DNA of 56,268 nucleotides from assembly GCA_009746045.1 (NCBI GenBank), contig RPFO01001860.1:1-56268 (forward strand), given 5' to 3'. The DNA is from Mesostigma viride. Lineage: Eukaryota; Streptophyta; Mesostigmatophyceae; Mesostigmatales; Mesostigmataceae. The translations under genes were made by a program, and so were the position numbers. The notes under the pieces were generated by a model. That model was not told the DNA's origin and ran no database searches. It saw only the letters and a list, made by a program, of their open reading frames with translations. Positions 30,325 to 42,468 of the stretch are shown in pieces. Each line of letters opens with the position of its first letter. The stretch's first letter is position 1.

Positions 30325-30573
30325 TGGCAGACAAGTCACGTGACAGGCGCGGGTGGCGGGAAATCCCTATTGTTCGTGGGAATCTGGTACCCCTATAGCT
30401 CCATTAGCTATTTATAGTATGCGGTTTAGATTTTTTTTTAAGTGGGGCTCATTGTGGGACTCATTGTGAGACAAATTTCAATAGGAATCGGGTCTTATTA
30501 AAAGTTATATAAGACAGTCCATGGGATATAGCCTTTTCCAATAGGCTATATCAGTTGATCCCTATTTGCCTGT

Positions 30574-31245
30574 TTAAGGCATCACCCGGTTATACGATGG
30601 ATGGGTGAAGATACGACCGATCATCCGGTGCTTGTACTCATCGAAAATGTCGCTGAGAAGGTCGGCCAAACCCGTTGGCACGCCCCCGTTGGCCTCCGTG
30701 TCGTCAGCCACCAATCCCGCGCACAGAACAGTGACCAACTCATCAACGCGACGCTCCATCACATTCTCGCGATCCACATCAGGAATGGACGCAAAATAGG
30801 CGTCCCTCGCCGCCTTAGTGTGGGGGCCAACGGGGACCTTGACAGTTCGGTTGAGCACCTCCACAAAATCAGTGTACGCGTGATCCATCTGCTCCAAACG
30901 ATCAGCGCGGGTAGTGTACAAGTACCCCTCCGCCTCACGCAAGCGGGGCACAGACACCTTGTCATAAATGGCCCTCAGCTGATCAGGCGTCATCTCATAC
31001 AGGCGGCGGGGTGTCACCTTCTTTATATCGACGAACCACCAATAGGGGTTGGCATCGCGGAACTCCAGTTCCTCGTCAATCAAATTGCGCACAGCGCGAA
31101 CCTTTGCCTCCATTATCGCCAGCACGGCCTCCCATTCCTTGTGAGAGGCCTTGTTCACACCACGCAAGTAGGGCCAGCTGAGCTCTGCCAAAACAAACAA
31201 AATTTCGCTTGGCAGATCCTCGAAAGTAGCACCAGCATGGGCCAT
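30574..31245 (-). CDS. Second F-box-like protein in the palindrome centre
   Basis: A 223-residue protein starting at ATG 31,245 (MAHAGATFEDLPSEILFVLA), chosen because it gives the F-box-like start at once and leaves a TATA box 100 bp upstream; the frame stays open to 31,329. It aligns by eye with the arm F-box-like protein through the N-terminal ~45 residues (TFxxLPxEIxxxxxELxWPxxxGV-K). The remainder is charged and helical. It is a single copy, unlike the arm genes. Role in SCF-type ubiquitin ligation is inferred only from the motif. Confidence 0.6.
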   Translation of the reverse strand: MAHAGATFEDLPSEILFVLAELSWPYLRGVNKASHKEWEAVLAIMEAKVRAVRNLIDEELEFRDANPYWWFVDIKKVTPRRLYEMTPDQLRAIYDKVSVPRLREAEGYLYTTRADRLEQMDHAYTDFVEVLNRTVKVPVGPHTKAARDAYFASIPDVDRENVMERRVDELVTVLCAGLVADDTEANGGVPTGLADLLSDIFDEYKHRMIGRIFTHPSYNRVMP

Positions 31246-31344
31246 TGTGTATTTTACAGCTGTTAGGACGGCTGTCTGCGTGTGGATGACTCTGTGCCTG
31301 GCAGTGTCGGAGGCGAGACCTACCCCCAAACGCCCGTGACTCCG

Positions 31345-31352
31345 CTTTTATA
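31345..31352 (-). promoter_or_regulatory. TATA box of the central F-box-like gene
   Basis: TATAAAAG on the minus strand, 100 bp before the ATG at 31,245. Upstream are two CGTCCCACGAT(A) repeats, GC-rich palindromes and a GCCACGTGGC (about 31,464-31,473). Confidence 0.6.
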
Positions 31353-32249
31353 CCCTCTCGGCAACGGCGTCCCACGATAGTGCCGTGTGAGCGTCGCGCC
31401 GGCGCGGCGTCCCACGATAATACCGTTGAAGCGTCGCGTCGGCGCGGCGCCGGCATGGGATATCATGCCACGTGGCATCCAGTCATAGGCTCCCACGAAA
31501 AGTTCGTGCTATGTGGATAGCCCGAACTTTTGGGGATAGCCCGAACTTTTGGAAACCTTGCTAGGGAAAAGTAAAAGTTTCCAGTGGGGATCCCAGCCAT
31601 TTTGAAAAGTTCGGGCTATGGTTCGGGCTATCGATTTATAGCCCGAACCGCCCCTTTTTCCCTTCTGGGCGGTGTGATGCTATGGGTGGATGCTACTCTT
31701 TCTTTCACTCTGTTTCCCAACACATAAAATTTTATGTGTTAGCAATTGTCATCTATAAATAATCATAGCTAATACCCCTATATTTTATGTGTTAGCGATC
31801 CTATCTGTATATACAGGAAATACCCCTATATTTTATGTGTTAGCAATCTAAGGAAGAAACACACACACATACACTGCACACTGTCCAAATAACCAAGTCC
31901 CTACCCCATGTACAATGCATGACACCACCGTCCAAGGGGCAAAAGGGTCCGGTTCGGGCTATAAACCGATAGCCCGAACCATAGCCCGAACTTTTCAAAT
32001 GGCTGGGATCCTCACTGGAAACTTTTACTTTTCCCTAGCAAGGTTTCCAAAAGTTCGGGCTATCCCCAAAAGTTCGGGCTATCCGCATAGCCCGAACTTT
32101 TCGCAAACAAGTCAAGTCCTACGCCTAGTGCATGAGTGTTGGATTTGCATGCAAAGAGTCTTATTCATTACAAAATAGAATACCACAAGTCCCTATCAAC
32201 AGTAGCCTCCATAGGCTTGCATGGGCCAATGAAGTGCCCAGATGACACC

Positions 32250-33432
32250 CTACGCGAAGAAATAGGGCTTGTTGGACCCCACAACATCGTACAGAAGGAA
32301 GCCCCCGGCCTCTGCATTACGCTTGAGACGGTTGTTGGGGCGGCTAAAGCCCGGGAAAGCGACAGCCTCAGAAACAAGGCTGCAGAACTTGGCGCACTCG
32401 TAGCAGACCAAGTCAACGTCAAAAGAACGAGGCCTTGGAGCCACATACAGGTTCTGCACGTTGATGTCGATGCGCTTCATGCACTTCTGGCACTGCCTGC
32501 GAGGCCAGTAAAACTTGTCACTGGAGGGGCCGTTGTGCGTGTTGTCATGGGCGCGCTCTGCCATCTTGTGGAGTTCCTCGTTGTACTGGAACACCTCATC
32601 GATATGGCCCTTGTACTCCCAATACTGCATGCCGCGAGACATGGCCTTGCTGATGACCACGTTGTTGTCGACATACTGGGCCAGGAACTCGTTGCGGCAG
32701 ATCCCACAAACGACGTCGCCAACCACGAGCTTGGCAACACGGAAATGGGAAGTAGTCTCCAGCATCTGAGGGGTGACCTCCTTCACCACTTCGTGCGCGT
32801 GGAGAGCAGGCTTCTTGCACACAGCGCACATGCACTTGGACAGAGGGTAGCCGGTGGGAGGAGGTGGGAGACGCTTGGGCTCATATTCGTACTTGTAAAT
32901 CTGCAAGCCCGTGTCAAAATTCTTGACAGTCTCCTGCACCTGCTCCGTGGGAGGAGAGGGACCTAGTGCATCCACCTTGTCGCTCAGTTCATCCAGAGCG
33001 CACCCCCGGCACTGCATCTCCCCGTTCTCCTTCTTGCACACTGCCCTCTCCGGCACCTTTTTGCAGGTGACGCAATGCACCAGAGGAAACTTGGAATCGC
33101 CACTACCATTTGGCCACACATGGCCTTGAGGCCAAATGTCAGAGTCCTTAAACCGAGGGGCGAATAGCCCAGGGAGAGGAGCAGGCACGTACACAGGCTC
33201 AGGCACTGGCGCAGCAGGCACTGGCACTGGCACAATCACAGGCACTGGCGCTGGCACAGGCGCAGGCACTGGCACAAGCGCAGGAGCTATGGCGGAACAA
33301 CCAGTCCTAGTTTTGTGCAGCGAGGATATGGCAATCCATAGCATCTGGGAGAACCAAGCCCATGCAAGGCCCTAGTCGTGCCCTAGTCTGACGCCTGAAC
33401 AATGGCCCAGCTGCTGCATCAAGCTGAGACAT
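32250..33432 (-). CDS. CxxC-rich zinc protein with Pro/Val repeat (right-arm copy)
   Basis: A long open frame (33,344-32,250) preceded by a short N-terminal frame starting at ATG 33,432 (MSQLDAAAGPLFRRQTRARL). The two are offset at an A run near 33,312, so an indel or a small intron is likely there. A Pro-Val-Ala repeat (PVPAPVPAPVPVIVPVPVP) is followed by CVTCKKVPERAVCKK...MQCRGC, CMCAVCKKP, VVCGICRNEF, CQKCMKRI and LVCYECAKFC, at least five CxxC pairs that would bind zinc. No known family is recognised; the pairs may form RING-like or zinc-ribbon folds. It is divergent from the F-box-like gene, and its 3' end shares a cassette with the RING gene. Confidence 0.65.
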
Positions 33433-33902
33433 GGCGGTCTGCTGTTGTTTTCTGCGCTGGCTATGGCTGTTCTGTGGTGTGATGGTGCATTTGGTAGGCC
33501 TGCACGACCTTTGTACCTGTGGAAACTGGCCCTCCCACGAGATCTTCATCGGACGGCTGGGATCGATCCTCTAGAAGGTTCCATGGCGCGGCGCGGCGCG
33601 GCGCGGTAGTGACGTGGCGGAATGCCGTGCCACGGTACTCGGACCAGTATCCATGATACTGGTCCGGCCGTACCGGCGCCGCGCCGTATCCGAGATACGC
33701 CGTACTATCATGGGAGATCTGAATTGCCGTGGACCGTCCGATCTCTGCCACGTGGCGGCGTCCCGTGGGAGATCGTCGGTCCACGGAATATTCCGCGAAG
33801 ATGCCGTGGGGCGGGTACAAAGGTCCGACACCACGTCAAAGTGGGCACTTCTCGCCTGCTCCAGCATCCCAACAGCACTAGCACCACTACCACAAAGAAG
33901 AC

Positions 33903-34537
33903 ATGGCCGCTGCCACTTTTAACAGCCTGCCAGCTGAGATTGTGCACGAAATCGTGGAGTTGGCATGGCCCCACGGGTGTGGTGTCAGCAAGAGCTGCAA
34001 GTGCCGTGGGACGCTGTCAAAGCTAAGACAGAGCAGCGAATGATGCAGCTGTTGGATGCTATTGCCACTGAGCTTGAGGGGCGCTTCCTCTCTAAGCGCA
34101 GGCAGCCAGGGCCGTTTTGCCACTATACAGGATGGGCCCTGCGCAACTTTGCCATCGCCATCGCTCAAGGCGGTGTGCAGTCCCTTTCCACTTTTGAGAA
34201 GAGGATGGACGCCTGCAAGTATGGCGATAGGCGTATGGAGGTGGCAACTCTGGCCATCGACCTAGAGGTTAAGCTGTCTGACCGCGTTTGCGCGATTCCC
34301 CGCCTGTGGGATGTGATGAAGGAGTATGTTGAATCCATTCCTCAGGTGGATAAGGATAAGACCGCAGAGGAGCATTGCCGTGTGCTCGTGGACCTCGTGA
34401 AGGCCGAGTACGACGCCTATCTGCCTGTCAACTTTTCCCCCGCTGTCTGCGAGAGGGAACTGAGGGTCATGAATGCCACCTGCGACAAGATGTACGACAA
34501 GTTCTGTCGCCGCCTGGCCCTGGAGGGGGTTCACTAA
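33903..34537 (+). pseudogene. F-box-like protein (right-arm copy, one frameshift)
   Basis: Identical to the left-arm gene except that one G is missing after GTCAGCAAG near 33,990, which shifts the frame about 30 codons in. Downstream sequence stays open to the same stop. The conserved remainder suggests a very recent lesion or a sequencing indel. Confidence 0.7.
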
Positions 34538-35248
34538 CTAAGTGCCCCTTTGTTTGGAATAGACAAAGTCCCCTATGGGCATTAAGCCTTATTATGATTC
34601 TAATGGAAATCCATGACTTTGTCTCTATCTCATGGCGTCTCATAGTACAATTGCACTAGGATTCGTAGTACAGAGAGTATATTCGAAGTAGAAATGCAGC
34701 AGGTGATACTACATGTAGTACAGATTACTACAAACATGTAACTGCACGTACATTGTAAGATTTCCCGCTAGAATCCGTCCAAGTGTCATGCCAGACTGCC
34801 ACGTGGCAGCCTGAACGGTCTGACATGACACTCCGTACAACGCCGTATCCGTCAGCTGCCGGTTCTGACGGCCTGCCATGTCAGTACCGTGCCACGTCAG
34901 ATCTGACAGCGTGCCACGTCAGTCCGCGCCGTGCCGGTTCCGCCGCGTGTCGGTTACGAATATCTGCCACGACAGTCAACGCACTGTCCCGTCTGACACC
35001 TGTCAGATCTGTCAGTCTGCCATGACAATCCGTATCCCTGTCATGTAACTGCCGACGCGGCGCGACCGTTTCCTTCTAGCGACCGTCCCACGGCATATTC
35101 GTGGGAATATTCCCGGAATATGCCGGGAATATGCCGTTCGTCCTCCTCCCCACGAGGCCAAAAGCCCAAACACGACCAAAAATGCAGCCAAACCCTCACG
35201 AACCACTCAGAACAGCAGCAGGATACCACTATCAGCAGCTAGCCAGCT

Positions 35249-36791
35249 ATGGCGACGACCCAAGAACATGAGGCCCAGGAACCTGAGCGTACGTATTTTC
35301 CCATGCATGTCTGTTTTTGTGTTTCCTTGGTTTGTTTTTTTGGGCATTTTCAGCAGCTGACAGGAACGCCATTGTCATTTTCTATTCATTCTTTGCAGGC
35401 TGGAACCCCTCTGACGACCTTTTTGACCACAACGACTACGACCACCTGGACGACGCAGGCACGGAAGTCAATTCGCACGCTGCGATCGACGACCTGGTGG
35501 CTCAGTCTCGCCCTGCGGCTGCTCCCAGTACGTGGTCTGCTGTTTTATGCATCCCTTTTCGATTGCCTGCTGGATTTTGCAGGTGATGGCCACTATCTGT
35601 TGGATGTTGCAGGTGATGGCCACTATCTGATACATTTTGCAGTTGTCTGTGTGTTTTCCTTTGCATGCAGGCCTGCTGCGTGGTGGTCCCAGCTCCCGTT
35701 CTCGTTCTGGAGGCGCTGGGCCCAGCGGTGGGGACTTAGCCGCATTGCAGCGCCAGCTGAGGGAGACGCAGGAGGAGTTGGAGCGCGAGAGGAACCGCAG
35801 CAGGCGTCGTTCTTTCTCCCCTGATCCCACTCGCGAAGAGCTCAAGAAGATGCGCTTGGCTCTCGAGGAGGCGAACCACAAGATCACGTGGTTCGAGAAG
35901 AGGCTGGCGTGCTGCGACATCTGCACCGAGCCCTTCGGCACGGAGGGGAAGTACCCCATCATCTACCTCGTGGAGGGCGTCCACACCTGCGTCCCTCAGC
36001 ACTGCAACAAGTGCGCTGATATGCTCGAGGCCCACGCTCTGGAGTATAATTCTACCAGGCCCAACGCCCGTGTGATTGGCAAGCGCTGCCCAGAATGCAA
36101 GGAGCTCCTGATGCGCACTGGCAGCCAGTACAAGCGCAATGTGGGTGTCGACAGACTCACATTCACCCTTGTGAATGTGCGTCTGTGCGCTCGCGGGTGC
36201 GGCGGCGAGGTCGTGCTCGGCGAGGAGGCGATTCACGACAACACCTGCGCCAAGCTTGTCAGGCCCTGCCCCAACAAGCTTTCTCTCCCTGGTGATAACG
36301 GCACCGTGACCATCCTGGGCTGCACCTACCAGGCCACCAGCCGCGAGGACTTGGATCGCCACCTGCGCGTGGTGGACAACGTGTCAGAGTGTGGTTTCCG
36401 TGGTCTGCCGGCCGCCATCGCCGCCGCCGCCGCCGCTGCTGCTCCTCCTGCTGCTCGTGCTGCTGCTCCTGCTGCTGCTCCTGCTGCTCGCGCTTCTTTC
36501 GCTGTTCGCGCTGTGGGGGGGAATGAGAATTACCCCGCGGGAGTCAACGGTTTCCTGTCCGCCCTGCAGTACATCAGGGATCACCCCCAGTTGGAGTGCT
36601 CCGGGTCTGCGGGCAATGCACTGGCTGTGGCCTTCTTTGAGGCACTCGGCGGTGGCGTTGGGTGGGACGCGCTGGCCATGAGGCGGTTGGTGGATCGCTT
36701 CCGCGACGGGGCGAGGCGCATTGTTGAGAGGGACGCACACTTGGTTGCTGATGTTCAGCACCGGGAGGTGATTGTGGTTGAGGATGAGTAG
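35249..36791 (+). CDS. RING/TRAF-type zinc-finger protein, three exons (right-arm copy)
   Basis: Exons 35,249-35,288, 35,399-35,527 and 35,671-36,791 with GT-AG introns ending TTTGCAG and TGCATGCAG, both in phase 1. The 429-residue product appears identical to the left-arm copy. Domains in order: acidic N-terminus, coiled coil, RING-like CDIC...CPEC, TRAF-type zinc region (CARGCGGEV...HDNTC), Ala-rich spacer, helical tail. Intron 2 contains a tandem GTGATGGCCACTATCTG repeat (about 35,582-35,630). Followed by the AATAAA cassette at 36,897-36,937. Conservation of both introns in both arms shows the duplication was at DNA level. Confidence 0.82.
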
Positions 36792-36896
36792 GGGGTCTAG
36801 AAAGGGGAAGGGGCTATTCCTCCCTGTAGTGAGTGTGCCCTTGGAGGCACCTCGTTGAGGACATTGTTGATTAGGACGTTGCCTATTGTACATTGT

Positions 36897-36937
36897 AATA
36901 AATAAGACTCATTGCATGCAAATCCAACACCAATGCA
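36897..36937 (+). terminator. Shared 3'-end cassette with AATAAA (right-arm RING gene)
   Basis: Mirror of 24,568-24,608; begins AATAAATAAGACTCATTGCA, about 105 bases after the stop codon. Likely polyadenylation region. Confidence 0.6.
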
Positions 36938-37072
36938 TCATTAGATAGGAACCCGCGGCCCGCGAATAGGACTTGAACGGATATCCCATGATACTAGAGG
37001 TTCCCACGATACTGGCGCCTGTCACGGTACGGCCAGGTGGACGGCCGGGTGGACGGTGGGGTCGCCCTAGGG

Positions 37073-37229
37073 TTTAGTAGAGTGCCCCTAAATTGCTCAA
37101 TATTGTGTGCTCAAGAATTCAATGAGGATTGTCATCATGGAAACCCGCACAAATTCACGATTCCGGGCATGCATGTGAAAGTATCAAGAACAATTTTCAA
37201 TTAAGAATGGTATCTCATTGTTCCATGAA
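37073..37229. other. Junction between palindrome and satellite, no gene
   Basis: AT-rich sequence without ORFs. It begins TTTAGTAGAGTGCCCC and leads into the first satellite units. Confidence 0.5.
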
Positions 37230-40200
37230 TCAATATGACTCCATGTACGTAGACAAGCCATGATGACCCCATGGGAGCCTGAATCCTCATCATTAAATAC
37301 ATAAACGCCACCCATGTACGTAGACGGGCCATGATGACACCAATGGAGCCTGAATCCTCATCATTAATTACATAAATGCCATCCATGTACATACACGGGC
37401 AATGATGACACCATGGGAGCCTGAATCCTCATCATTAATTACATAAATGCCAACCATGTACGTAGGCCAGCCATGATGACACCATGGGAGCCTGAATCCT
37501 CATCATTAATTACATAAATGCCATTCATGTACGTAGACGGGCCATGATGACACCATGGGAGCCTGAATCCTCATCATTAATTACATAAATGCCATCCATG
37601 TACGTACACGGGCCATGATGACACCATGGGAGCCTGAATCCTCATCAATAATTACATAAATGCCATCCATGTACGTAGACGGGCCATGATGACACCATGG
37701 GAGCCTGAATCCTCATCATTTACTATTCCTTGACATCCATGTACGTAGACGGGCCATGATGACACCATGGGAGCCTGAATCCTCATCATTAATTACATAA
37801 CTGCCATTCATGTACGTACACGGGCCATGATGACACCATGGGAGCCTGAATCCTCATCATTAATTACATAAATGCCATCCATGTACGTAGGCCAGCCATG
37901 ATGACACCATGGGAGCCTGAATCCTCATCAATAATTACATAAATGCCATCCATGTACGTAGACGGGCCATGATGACACCATGGGAGCCTGAATCCTCATC
38001 ATTAATTACATAAATGCCAACCATGTACGTAGGCCAGCCATGGAGACACCATGGGAGCCTGAATCCTCATCATTTACTATTCCTTGACATCCATGTACGT
38101 AGACGGGCCATGATGACACCATGGGAGCCTGAATCCTCATCATTAATTACATAAATGCCATTCATGTACGTAGACGGGCCATGATGACCCCATGGGAGCC
38201 TGAATCCTCATCATTAATTACATAAATGCCATTCATGTACGTACACGGGCCATGATGACACCATGGGAGCCTGAATCCTCATCGTTAATTACATACATGC
38301 CATCCATGTACGTACACGGGCAATGATGACACCATGGGAGCCTGAATCCTCATCAATAATTACATAAATGCCATCCATGTACGTAGACGGGCCATGATGA
38401 CACCATGGGAGCCTGAATCCTCATCATTTACTATTCCTTGACATCCATGTACGTAGACGGGCCATGATGACACCATGGGAGCCTGAATCCTCATCATTAA
38501 TTACATAACTGCCATTCATGTACGTACACGGGCCATGATGACACCATGGGAGCCTGAATCCTCATCATTAATTACATAAATGCCATCCATGTACGTAGGC
38601 CAGCCATGATGACACCATGGGAGCCTGAATCCTCATCAATAATTACATAAATGCCATCCATGTACGTAGGCCAGCCATGGAGACACCATGGGAGCCTGAA
38701 TCCTCATCATTTACTATTCCTTGACATCCATGTACGTAGACGGGCCATGATGACACCATGGGAGCCTGAATCCTCATCATTTACTATTCCTTGACATCCA
38801 TGTACGTAGACGGGCCATGATGACACCATGGGAGCCTGAATCCTCCTTATTAATTACATGAATGCCAACCATGTACGTAGACAAGCCATGATGACACCAT
38901 GGGAGCCTGAATCCTCATCATTTTTTTTCTGAGACATCCATGTACGTAGACGGGCCATGATGACACCATGGGAGCCTGAATCCTCATCATTTTTTTTATG
39001 AGACATCCATGTACGTAGGCCAGCCATGATGACACCATGGGAGCCTGAATCCTCATCATTAAATACATACATGCCATCCATGTACGTAGACAGGCCATGA
39101 TGACACCAATGGAGCCTGAATCCTCATCATTAACTATTCCTTGACATCCATGTACGTAGACGGGCCATGATGACACCATGGGAGCCTGAATCCTCATCAT
39201 TTTTTTTTCATTGACATCCATGTACATACGTAGGCCAGCCATGATGACACCATGGGAGCCTGAATCCTCATCATTAATTACATGTACATGCCATCCATGT
39301 ACGTAGGCCAGCCATGATGACACCAATGGAGCCTGAATCCTCATCATTAAATACATACATGCCATCCATCAGTACGTAGACAGGCCATGATGACACCAAT
39401 GGAGCCTGAATCCTCATCATTTTTTTTTTCTTTGACATCCATGTACATACGTAGGCCAGCCATGATGACACCAATGGAGCCTGAATCCTCATCATTAATT
39501 ACATACATGCCATCCATGTACGTAGACAAGCCATGATGACACCATGGGAGCCTGAATCCTCATCATTTACTATTCCTTGACATCCATGTACGTAGGCCAG
39601 CCATGATGACACCATGGGAGCCTGAATCCTCATCATTTTTTTAATGAGACATCCATGTACGTAGACGGGCCATGATGACACCATGGGAGCATGAATCCTC
39701 ATCATTAATTACATAAATGCCATTCATGTACGTACACGGGCCATGATGACACCATGGGAGCCTGAATCCTCATCGTTAATTACAAAATCGCCATCCATGT
39801 ACGTACACGGGCAATGATGACACCATGGGAGCCTGAATCCTCATCAATAATTACATAAATGCCATCCATGTACGTAGACGGGCCATGATGACACCATGGG
39901 AGCCTGAATCCTCATCATTAATTACAAAATCGCCATCCATGTACGTAGACGGGCCATGATGACACCATGGGAGCCTGAATCCTCATCATTAATTACATAA
40001 CTGCCATTCATGTACGTACACGGGCCATGATGACACCATGGGAGCCTGAATCCTCATCATTAATTACATACATGCCATCCATGTACGTAGGCCAGCCATG
40101 ATGACACCATGGGAGCCTGAATCCTCATCAATAATTACATAAATGCCATCCATGTACGTAGACGGGCCATGATGACACCATGGGAGCCTGAATCCTCATC

Positions 40201-42468
40201 ATTAATTACATAAATGCCAACCATGTACGTAGGCCAGCAATGGAGACACCATGGGAGCCTGAATCCTCATCATTTACTATGCCTTGACATCCATGTACGT
40301 AGACGGGCCATGATGACACCATGGGAGCCTGAATCCTCATCATTAATTACATAAATGCCAACCATGTACGTAGACAAGCCATGATGACACCATGGGAGCC
40401 TGAATCCTCATCATTTACTATTCCTTGACATCCATGTACGTAGACGGGCCATGATGACACCATGGGAGCCTGAATCCTCATCATTAATTACATACATGCC
40501 ATCCATGTACGTAGGCCAGCCATGATGACACCATGGGAGCCTGAATCCTCATCATTGATTACATAAATGCCATCCATGTACGTAGACGGGCGATGATGAC
40601 ACCATGGGAGCCTGAATCCTTATCATTAATTACATAAATGCCATCCATGTACGTAGACAAGCCATGATGACACCATGGGAGCCTGAATCCTCATCATTAT
40701 ATACATAAATGCCATCCATGTACGTACACGGGCAATGATGACACCATGGGAGCCTGAATCCTCATCATTAATTACATAAATGCCATTCATATGATAGTAA
40801 ATGATGAGGATTCAGGCTCCCATGGTGTCATCATGGCCCGTCTACGTACATGGATGGCATTTATGTAATTAATGATGAGGATTCAGGCTCCCATGGTGTC
40901 ATCATGGCCCGTCTACGTACATGGATGGCATTTTTGTAATTAATGATGAGGATTCAGGCTCCCATGGTGTCATCATGGCCCGTGTACGTACATGGATGGC
41001 ATTTATGTAATTAATGATGAGGATTCAGGCTCCCATGGTGTCATCATGGCCCGTGTACGTACATGAATGGCATTTATGTAATTAATGATGAGGATTCAGG
41101 CTCTCATGGTGTCATCATGGCCCGTCTACGTACATGGATGTCAAGGAATAGTAAATGATGAGGATTCAGGCTCCCATGGTGTCATCATGGCCCGTCTACG
41201 TACATGGATGGCGATTTTGTAATTAATGATGAGGATTCAGGCTCCCATGGTGTCTCCATGGCCCGTCTACGTACATGGTTGGCATTTATGTAAGTAATGA
41301 TGAGGATTCAGTTCAGGTTCCCATGGTGTCATCATGGCCCGTCTACATACATGGATGGCATTTTTGTAATTAATGATGAGGATTTAGGCTCCCATGGTGT
41401 CATCATGGCCCGTCTACGTACATGGATGGCATTTATGTAATTAATGATGAGGATTCAGGCTCCCATGGTGTCATCATGGCTTGTCTACCTACATGGTTGG
41501 CATTTATGTAATTAATGATGAGGATTCAGGCTCCCATGGTGTCTCCATGGCTGGCCTACGTACATGGATGTCAAGGAATAGTTAATGATGAGGATTCAGG
41601 CTCCCATGGTGTCTCCATGGCCCGTCTACGTACATGGATGTCAAAGAAAAAAAATTGATGAGGATTCAGGCTCCCATGGTGTCATCATGGCTGGCCTACG
41701 TACATGGATGTCTCATAAAAAAAATGATGAGGATTCATGCTCCCATGGTGTCATCATGGCCCGTCTACGTACATGGATGTCTCATTAAAAAAATGATGAG
41801 GATTCAGGCTCCCATGGTGTCATCATGGCTGGCCTACGTACATGGATGTCAAGGAATAGTAAATGATGAGGATTCAGGCTCCCATGGTGTCATCATGGCT
41901 TGTCTACGTACATGGATGGCATGTATGTAATTAATGATGAGGATTCAGGCTCCATTGGTGTCATCATGGCTGGCCTACGTATGTACATGGATGTCAAAGA
42001 AAAAAAAATGATGAGGATTCAGGCTCCATTGGTGTCATCATGGCCTGTCTACGTACATGGATGGCATGTATGTATTTAATGATGAGGATTCAGGCTCCAT
42101 TGGTGTCATCATGGCTGGCCTACGTACATGGATGGCATGTACATGTAATTAATGATGAGGATTCAGGCTCCCATGGTGTCATCATGGCTGGCCTTCGTAT
42201 GTACATGGATGTCAATGAAAAAAAAATGATGAGGATTCAGGCTCCCATGGTGTCATCATGGCCCGTCTACGTACATGGATGTCAAGGAATAGTAAATGAT
42301 GAGGATTCAGGCTCCATTGGTGTCATCATGGCCTGTCTACGTACATGGATGGCATGTATGAATTTAATGATGAGGATTCAGGCTCCCATGGTGTCATCAT
42401 GGCTGGCCTACGTACATGGATGTCTCATAAAAAAAATGATGAGGATTCAGGCTCCCATGGTGTCATCA

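Larger units (their letters stand above)
24433..37072. mobile_element. 12.6-kb giant palindromic element carrying RING, F-box-like and CxxC genes
   Basis: The left arm (24,433-29,824) and right arm (31,679-37,072) are near-identical reverse complements around a 1.85-kb unique centre. Both outer ends are CCCTAGGG next to CGACCCCACCG. Because CCCTAGGG is its own reverse complement it could be either the tip of the TIR or an 8-bp target duplication. Each arm holds three genes in mirror order; the centre holds a fourth and an array of CCAAT/G-box modules. Differences between arms are mostly single-base indels in homopolymers. No transposase is recognised. It lies directly after the last viral-type ORF. 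Confidence 0.85.
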
